64,000 nucleotides of DNA from Micromonospora lutea (lineage in GTDB: Bacteria; Actinomycetota; Actinomycetes; Mycobacteriales; Micromonosporaceae). Below the pieces are notes generated by a model that worked only from the letters and a program-made list of their open reading frames with translations, was not told the origin of the DNA and made no database searches. Positions 58,714 through 64,000 of the stretch are shown here, piece by piece (within the stretch, counting starts at the first letter, position 1; each line of letters begins with the position of its first letter). Both the position numbers and the translations under genes were made by a program. The stretch lies in NCBI RefSeq assembly GCF_016863535.1, contig NZ_BOPB01000029.1:1-64000 (forward strand). Direction: 5' to 3'.

Positions 58714-60582
58714 TCAGCCGGCGTGCTTGCGGCGGGCGGCGGTGCGGGCCCGCTGGGTCTGGTCGAGTACGACCTTGCGGATGCGGACGGCGGCCGGGGT
58801 GACCTCGACGCATTCGTCCTCGCGGCAGAACTCCAGGGCCTGCTCCAGGGACAGCTTGCGCGGAGGGATCAGCTTCTCGGTCTCGTCGGCGGTCGACGAG
58901 CGCATGTTGGTCAGCTTCTTCTCTTTGGTGATGTTGACGTCCATGTCGTCGGAGCGGGAGTTCTCTCCGACGATCATGCCCTCGTACACCTCGGTGCCGG
59001 GATCGACGAAGAGTTGGCCGCGCTCCTGAAGGTTGGTCATCGCGAACGCGGTGACGTTGCCGGAGCGGTCGGCGACCAGGGAGCCGTTGTTGCGGGTCCG
59101 CAGTTCGCCGAACCACGGCTCGTACGACTCGAAGACGTGGTGCAGGATGCCGGTGCCCCGGGTCTCGGTGAGGAACTCGGTCCGGAAGCCGATCAGGCCG
59201 CGGGCCGGTACCAGCCACTCCATCCGGATCCAGCCGGTGCCGTGGTTGACCAACTGCTCCATCCGGCCCTTGCGGGTCGCCAGCAGCTGGGTGATCGCGC
59301 CGAGGTACTCGTCCGGCGCGTCGATGGTGAGGCGCTCCACCGGTTCGCAGGTGCGTCCGTCGATTTCCCGGGTGACGACCTGCGGCTTGCCGACGGTCAG
59401 CTCGAACGACTCGCGGCGCATCTGTTCGACCAGGATCGCCAGGGCCAGCTCGCCTCGGCCCTGCACCTCCCAGGCGTCCGGCCGCTCGGTGGGCAGCACC
59501 CGCAGCGACACGTTGCCGACGAGTTCCTTGTCCAGGCGGTCCTTGACCATCCGGGCGGTGACCTTGGCGCCTTTGACCCGACCGACCAGTGGTGAGGTGT
59601 TGGTGCCGATGGTCATGGAGATCGCCGGCTCGTCGACGGTGATCAGCGGCAGTGGGATCGGGTTCTCCGCGTCGGCGAGGGTCTCACCGATCATGATCTC
59701 GGGGATGCCGGCGACCGCGATGATGTCGCCCGGCCCGGCGCTGGTGGCGGGTTTGCGCTCCAGGCCCTCGGTCATCAACAGCTCGGAGATGCGGACCCGC
59801 TGGGTGCTGCCGTCGGTGCGGCACCAGGCCACGCTCTGGCCCTTGGCGATGGTGCCCTGACGCACCCGGCACAGCGCGAGACGGCCGAGGAACGGGGAGG
59901 CGTCGAGGTTGGTGACGTGCGCCTGCAACGGGGCGTTCTCGTCGTACGCGGGCGGTGGAATCGTGTCCAGCAGGGTGCGGAACAGCGGCTCCAGGCTGTG
60001 GCTGTCCTGCGGCACGGACCCGTCGGCGGGCTGGGTGAGCGAGGCGATGCCGTCACGGGCACAGGCGTAGACGATCGGGAAGTCAATTTGTGCCTCGTCG
60101 GCGTCGAGGTCGAGGAAGAGTTCGTACGCCTCGTCCACGACCTCCTTGATCCGGGCGTCGGGACGGTCCACCTTGTTGATCACCAGAATGATCGGCATGC
60201 GGGCCTTGAGCGCCTTACGGAGCACGAACCGGGTCTGCGGCAGCGGCCCTTCGCTGGCGTCGACCAGCAGCACCACACCGTCGACCATGGTCAGGCCGCG
60301 TTCGACCTCGCCGCCGAAGTCGGCGTGACCGGGGGTGTCGATGATGTTGATGGTGACCGGGTCGGAGCCGTCGGCCGGCAGGTAGCGCACGCCGGTGTTC
60401 TTGGCCAGGATGGTGATGCCCTTTTCGCGTTCGAGGTCCATCGAGTCCATCACCCGCTCGGTCACCTCACCCCGGGCGCCGTAGGCGCCGGCCTGCCGCA
60501 ACATGGCGTCGACCAGGGTGGTCTTGCCGTGGTCGACGTGAGCGATGATGGCGACGTTGCGGAGGTCGGTGCGAAGCTGCAT
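58714..60582 (-). CDS. typA: Ribosome-associated GTPase TypA/BipA
   Basis: A 622-residue translational GTPase, EF-G-like. G1 is [16 protein letters not shown]2/switch [15 protein letters not shown]3 [12 protein letters not shown]4 [10 protein letters not shown]. Domain V and the BipA-specific C-terminal ([38 protein letters not shown]) are intact. ATG 60582 ([11 protein letters not shown]) has GGGAGG nine bases upstream; two upstream ATGs are in frame. It functions in ribosome assembly and stress adaptation. It diverges from the DedA gene and precedes the beta-lactamase-like gene. Confidence 0.96.
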   Translation of the reverse strand: MQLRTDLRNVAIIAHVDHGKTTLVDAMLRQAGAYGARGEVTERVMDSMDLEREKGITILAKNTGVRYLPADGSDPVTINIIDTPGHADFGGEVERGLTMVDGVVLLVDASEGPLPQTRFVLRKALKARMPIILVINKVDRPDARIKEVVDEAYELFLDLDADEAQIDFPIVYACARDGIASLTQPADGSVPQDSHSLEPLFRTLLDTIPPPAYDENAPLQAHVTNLDASPFLGRLALCRVRQGTIAKGQSVAWCRTDGSTQRVRISELLMTEGLERKPATSAGPGDIIAVAGIPEIMIGETLADAENPIPLPLITVDEPAISMTIGTNTSPLVGRVKGAKVTARMVKDRLDKELVGNVSLRVLPTERPDAWEVQGRGELALAILVEQMRRESFELTVGKPQVVTREIDGRTCEPVERLTIDAPDEYLGAITQLLATRKGRMEQLVNHGTGWIRMEWLVPARGLIGFRTEFLTETRGTGILHHVFESYEPWFGELRTRNNGSLVADRSGNVTAFAMTNLQERGQLFVDPGTEVYEGMIVGENSRSDDMDVNITKEKKLTNMRSSTADETEKLIPPRKLSLEQALEFCREDECVEVTPAAVRIRKVVLDQTQRARTAARRKHAG

Positions 60583-60706
60583 GTGCTCCATCCTCCCGCC
60601 TGTGCGGTTGCCCCGTGGCGTCGGGGTCACCCCGGGTGGTCCCTCCCCTGCGGCCCGGCGCTGTCACACTTGCAGAGCAGTCCTGCCGAGGTGATCCGGG
60701 GGCGTC

Positions 60707-62059
60707 GTGCACGATCTGCTCAGTTCGATGCAGAGCCTGCCGCCGTGGCTGATCTATGTGCTCGCAGCGTTGGTCGTGGCCGCCGAGACGGCGCTGATCA
60801 TCGGGCTGGTCGCGCCTGGCGAGGCGACCCTGCTGCTGGTCGGCTTCCTCACGTACACCGGCACGTTGCGGCTCGGCCCGGCGCTGCTGGTGATGATCGC
60901 CGCCGCCGCGCTCGGCGACGCGCAGGCGTTCCGGGCCGGCCGGCGCTACGGGCCCCGGTTGCGGGCCAGCAGGTGGGGTGCGTGGGTGGGGCCGGAGCGG
61001 TGGGCCCGCGCCGACGCGATGCTGGACCGGATGGGTGGGCGGGGCGTGCTGACCGCCCGTTGGGTGGCGTTCGCCCGCACGCTGGTGCCCCGGCTGGCCG
61101 GTGCGGCCGGGATGCGGTACCGCCGGTTCGCGCCGTGGAACCTGGTCGGGGTGACCACCTGGGTGGGTGCCTCGGTGCTGGTCGGGCATCTGGCGGGAGA
61201 GTCGCACGAAACCGTCTCCCGGCTGCTGGGCCAGGCCACCGGCGCGGTGCTGGTGCTGGTGGCCGCGCTGGTCGCGGTGCTGCTGGCGGGTCGCTGGCTG
61301 GGCCGGAACCCCGATCCGGCGCGGGCGTTGCTGACCCGGGCGGCCCGGTTGCCGCCGCTGCGCTGGCTGTCGGCCCGCTACGGATTGCTGTTCTTCCTGC
61401 TGACCCTGCGTCTCGGACCGGCGTGGGCGTTGCTGGCGAATCTGGCGGCCGGGGTGGTGTTGCTGTTCGCGGTGGCGCTGGTGATCGCGTGGACCCTGCG
61501 GGCGGTGGTCCGGCACAGCGGTCTGGCCCTGGTCGACGGGGTGATCGCGAGCTGGTTCGCGGCTCGGCGTACACCCGAGGCGGTGGAGGCGACGCAGGCG
61601 GCGGTGTCGGTGCTGCGTGGCTCGTCGCTGATCGTGGTGGTGGCGGTGGTGGCCCTGGTGCAGGCCTGGCGGCACCGGCCGTGGCGCGCCGATCTGCTCA
61701 GTGTGGTCGGCACGGTTGGCGCCTTTGTGCCGCTGGTGGTGCTGGCGGCGGTGGCCGACCTGGCCGCCGGTGGGCGGGTGGTGCTGTTCTCCACGCAGAA
61801 CGTGGTGGTGACCGCGAGTCTGTGCACGCTGGCGTGGCTGCTGTCGCGGGGCGCCCGGTGGCCGGTGGCGGTGGCCGCGTGGACGCTGGCGGTCGCCGGC
61901 GTGGTCACCATCGGCGGCGCCCGTCTGTACCTGGGCCTGAGCACGGCCAGTGGCACCGTCGGCGCGGTGCTGCTCGGGGCCGCCTGGACAGCGGTGTTCA
62001 TGGTCGCCTGGGCCACCCGGGACCGTGCGGTGTCCAGCGGTGGTTCCGGCGCACGGTGA
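60707..62059 (+). CDS. DedA family protein with degenerate PAP2-like C-terminal half
   Basis: A 450-residue membrane protein. Residues 1-200 are DedA/SNARE-associated type (ETALIIGLVAPGEATLLL, RYGPRLRASRWG, FARTLVPRLAGAAGMRYRRF, PWNLVGVTTWVGASVLVG). Residues about 230-440 look like a PAP2 lipid phosphatase, with GGARLYLGLSTASGTVGAVL in the place of the SR...H...D motif and FSTQNVVVTASL in the place of PSGH. The catalytic His and Asp are replaced, so the phosphatase half is probably inactive. GTG start at 60707. DedA proteins move lipids such as undecaprenyl phosphate; a structural role for the tail is inferred. Confidence 0.8.
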   Translation: MHDLLSSMQSLPPWLIYVLAALVVAAETALIIGLVAPGEATLLLVGFLTYTGTLRLGPALLVMIAAAALGDAQAFRAGRRYGPRLRASRWGAWVGPERWARADAMLDRMGGRGVLTARWVAFARTLVPRLAGAAGMRYRRFAPWNLVGVTTWVGASVLVGHLAGESHETVSRLLGQATGAVLVLVAALVAVLLAGRWLGRNPDPARALLTRAARLPPLRWLSARYGLLFFLLTLRLGPAWALLANLAAGVVLLFAVALVIAWTLRAVVRHSGLALVDGVIASWFAARRTPEAVEATQAAVSVLRGSSLIVVVAVVALVQAWRHRPWRADLLSVVGTVGAFVPLVVLAAVADLAAGGRVVLFSTQNVVVTASLCTLAWLLSRGARWPVAVAAWTLAVAGVVTIGGARLYLGLSTASGTVGAVLLGAAWTAVFMVAWATRDRAVSSGGSGAR

Positions 62060-62197
62060 GTCGCGTGTGCTGATCCGCGCGAACCAGATGCGACGGTACG
62101 GGCTTCGCGACGGAATCGGCGGAGGTCGTACGGGCCACACGCGACGGTGGGTGGCTGTTAGTGTGCGGCGGGTTCATCACGGCCGGAGGGAGCCGAC

Positions 62198-63100
62198 ATG
62201 GGACGCGGTGTCGCACGGTGGGGTGTCGCGGTGGTCGCCGCGATGCTGCTGCTGACGGCCGGTGGATGTGCCGATGTGGACACTCCGGCGGCGGAGGTGC
62301 CGGCCCCGGTCGCGTTGCCGGAGGAGGTGCCGGAGGCTGCCGGCGAGCCCACCGGATCGGCGGTGCCGGAGGAGACGTCGCCGACACCGTCGGCGGTGGA
62401 GGCGATGGGGGCCGCGCCGAAGCCCACGCCCAGTGCCAGCGCGTCGCCGTCGCCGTCGAAGCGGAGCCCGAAGCCGAAGCGGAGCACGGCCACCGCACCT
62501 CGGGCGGTGCCGAAGCCGCCGACCGAGACCAAGGTGCCACCCGCCCCGCCGAAGCCGGCACCCACCGGCTGCGAGCCCAGCTACAAGGGCGATCAGGCCA
62601 GCCGCGCGCAGGCGAAGGCGGCGCTGACCGATGCGGCCGGACGGACGTACTGGCCGACGTCGGCGCCGGACATCCGGATCCCGTTGAGTCTGATCAAGGC
62701 GACGGCCTGGCAGGAGAGCGGTTGGCAGTCCAACATCGTGGCCTGCGACGGGGGCATCGGCCTGATGCAGGTGATGCCGGACACCGCGACCTGGATGAAC
62801 CAGCGCTTCGGGCAGAGCTACGACGTGTCGGACTACCGGGACAACGCCTACCTCGGCGGTACCTACCTGGCCTGGCTCACCAAGTACATCGGTGACATGT
62901 ACTTCGACGCCGACTACCGGCTCGATGCCGACCTGTGCACCTCCGAGCTGAACTCGTGCCTGTTGAACGCGGTCATCGCCGCGTACAACTACGGTCATGG
63001 GGCGGTGGCCCGGGAGGGACAGCCGTTGGCTGTCCCGAACCCGAGCTACGTACGCAACGTCCGGGCGTTGATGTCGGAGTGTGTCTGCCTCGGGTTCTGA
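62198..63100 (+). CDS. Lipoprotein lytic transglycosylase-like (SLT/GEWL-type)
   Basis: A 300-residue exported cell-wall enzyme. A signal with a lipobox-like LTAGGC (Cys24) is followed by a Pro/Ala/Thr/Lys-rich linker (about 27-122) and an SLT domain (about 135-300). The likely catalytic Glu is Glu172 in ATAWQESGWQSN, followed by GGIGLMQVMPDTA and AAYNYGHGAV. Four cysteines suggest disulphides. It would cut peptidoglycan glycan strands. ATG follows GGAGGGAGCC. It overlaps the convergent MMPL gene by 55 bases at its 3' end. Confidence 0.88.
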   Translation: MGRGVARWGVAVVAAMLLLTAGGCADVDTPAAEVPAPVALPEEVPEAAGEPTGSAVPEETSPTPSAVEAMGAAPKPTPSASASPSPSKRSPKPKRSTATAPRAVPKPPTETKVPPAPPKPAPTGCEPSYKGDQASRAQAKAALTDAAGRTYWPTSAPDIRIPLSLIKATAWQESGWQSNIVACDGGIGLMQVMPDTATWMNQRFGQSYDVSDYRDNAYLGGTYLAWLTKYIGDMYFDADYRLDADLCTSELNSCLLNAVIAAYNYGHGAVAREGQPLAVPNPSYVRNVRALMSECVCLGF

Positions 63101-64000
63101 TCGGCGGTGACCCGGCCGGGCCACCAGAAGCGTTCTCCGAGCAGGAACGCCAGGGCCGGGACGACGACCGTGCGGACCAGCAGGGTGTCCAGCAGCACGC
63201 CGAGGCAGACGATGATCCCGATCTGGGTCAGGGTGATCAGCGGCAGGACGCCGAGGACGGCGAAGACGGCGGCCAGCAGGATGCCGGCGCTGGTGATGAC
63301 CCCGCCGGTGACCCGTAGTGCGGAGAGCATGCCCTCGCGGGTGCCGGCGGTGCGGGCGTCCTCGCGGGCGCGGGTGACCAGGAAGATGTTGTAGTCCACG
63401 CCGAGTGCCACCAGGAACACGAACGCGAGCAGCGGCACGCTGGTGTCCAGCGCGGGGAAGCCGAGCACGTGATCGAAGATCAGCCAGGCGCCGCCGAGGC
63501 TGGCGAAGTACGACGCGACCACGGTGACCACGAGCAGGACCGGGGCGAGCAGGCCGCGCAGCAGCAGGATCAGGACGGCCGCGACCAGCAGCAGGATCAG
63601 CGGCAGGATGACGCGGAGGTCCTCGCCGTCGGCTTTCGCCGCGTCGTACGTGCCGGCGACGGTGCCGCCGACGATCGCGCCGGTCGGGGTGTCACCGCCC
63701 GACGGGGCGGGTGGCGCGGAGTCGGGTACGGCGGCGACCGCGTCCCGTAGGGCTTCCAGTGTCTGGTCGGAGGCGGCGGTGCCGGGTTCGGCGTCGAGCA
63801 CGACATCGACCTGGGCGACGGTGGGGCCGGCGGGGCCGGGGCGGGCGGAGGCGACCCCGGGCAGGGCGGCGGCGGCAGCGGTGACCGCCGGCACGGTGTC
63901 GGGTCGGGTCATCACCGCGACCGGCTGGGTCGTGCCGGCGGGGAAGGCGCGGGCAAGGGTCTCGGCTCCGGCGACCGCTTCCGGCTGTACCCGGAACTGC
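63046..64000 (-). CDS. MMPL family transporter, N-terminus outside the window
   Basis: At least 317 C-terminal residues of an MMPL/RND transporter; the frame remains open to the window end, so the start is missing. The soluble loop at left (PDTVPAVTAAAAALPG ... DVVLDAEPGTAAS) is followed by five helices including ILPLILLLVAAVLILLL and FVFLVALGVDYNIFLVTRA, the conserved Asp-Tyr pair of proton-coupled MMPL pumps. Ends LGERFWWPGR plus a short tail. Such transporters export lipids or drugs. Convergent overlap with the transglycosylase gene. Confidence 0.9.
   Translation of the reverse strand, partial: QFRVQPEAVAGAETLARAFPAGTTQPVAVMTRPDTVPAVTAAAAALPGVASARPGPAGPTVAQVDVVLDAEPGTAASDQTLEALRDAVAAVPDSAPPAPSGGDTPTGAIVGGTVAGTYDAAKADGEDLRVILPLILLLVAAVLILLLRGLLAPVLLVVTVVASYFASLGGAWLIFDHVLGFPALDTSVPLLAFVFLVALGVDYNIFLVTRAREDARTAGTREGMLSALRVTGGVITSAGILLAAVFAVLGVLPLITLTQIGIIVCLGVLLDTLLVRTVVVPALAFLLGERFWWPGRVTADQNPRQTHSDINARTLRT

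Noticed and set aside
59917-62073. 718-codon frame over typA and the DedA gene
   Set aside because: Shadow frame; both real genes have strong family support in other frames.

Overview
The window is GC-rich actinobacterial chromosome, most like Micromonosporaceae (Micromonospora/Salinispora type). Support comes from the codon bias, frequent GTG/TTG starts, WhiJ-type XRE/DUF397 loci, DUF5753 regulators, DUF2945 and DUF3140 proteins, a CoaE-GrpB fusion, and gene order. The order pyk - tesB ... pdtaR ... polA - rpsA - coaE - uvrB is the same as in Mycobacterium (Rv1617-Rv1633 in M. tuberculosis), here interrupted by lineage-specific insertions. There are no rRNA genes, no CRISPR array and no prophage. 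One tRNA-like gene is present.

Layout. 1-3.7 kb: a two-gene ATPase + RloB (Toprim-like) locus that looks like a defence module, then a WhiJ-like locus (two small minus-strand genes diverging from an XRE regulator and its DUF397 partner). 3.9-7.9 kb: membrane proteins (LtrA, a four-helix protein, TerC) and a secreted lipase. 7.9-10 kb: tandem repeats and an IS200/IS605-type element (tnpA, tnpB, candidate omega-RNA). 10-15 kb: a 1365-residue TPR-CHAT protease whose 5' end abuts the IS element, with a convergent coupled pair (three-helix membrane protein and cysteine-rich protein). 15-19.6 kb: YciI-like protein, pyk-tesB, a 164-bp MITE-like inverted repeat, an Rrf2 regulator without cysteines and an orphan solute-binding lipoprotein. 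19.9-28.8 kb: a giant secreted protein with RTX-like, carboxypeptidase-regulatory, thrombospondin-3, VWD and nidogen-type domains, a TauE exporter, an aromatic amino acid decarboxylase, and a secreted CBM2-rhamnogalacturonan lyase. 29-32.8 kb: luciferase-like oxidoreductase and Lrp regulator diverging from a gamma-lyase-type PLP enzyme, then an HTH-LAGLIDADG protein beside a tRNA gene.

32.9-41.6 kb: the ANTAR response regulator pdtaR, a complete branched-chain amino acid ABC transporter (livJHMGF) and a complete polar amino acid ABC transporter. The two transporters lie head to tail and overlapping starts and stops indicate translational coupling. 41.7-54 kb: the DNA maintenance and translation block (polA, rpsA, coaE, uvrB), with two small stress-type genes, a Uma2 nuclease, a methyltransferase and a duplicated-domain membrane-anchored protein between them. 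54-64 kb: another XRE/DUF5753 regulator, a monooxygenase-fold protein, a second TerC, a PTP-type phosphatase, a class A beta-lactamase-like protein, typA, a DedA protein with a degenerate PAP2-like tail, an SLT lytic transglycosylase lipoprotein and the start of a truncated MMPL transporter.

Recurrent themes are perfect 11-20 bp palindromes just after genes (probable terminators, two sharing a GATCATG..GTTG core), short tandem repeats in non-coding DNA and low-complexity coding stretches, and 4-nt GTGA/ATGA overlaps marking operons. Starts were moved inward from the longest ORF wherever a ribosome binding site, lipobox or family alignment argued for it.
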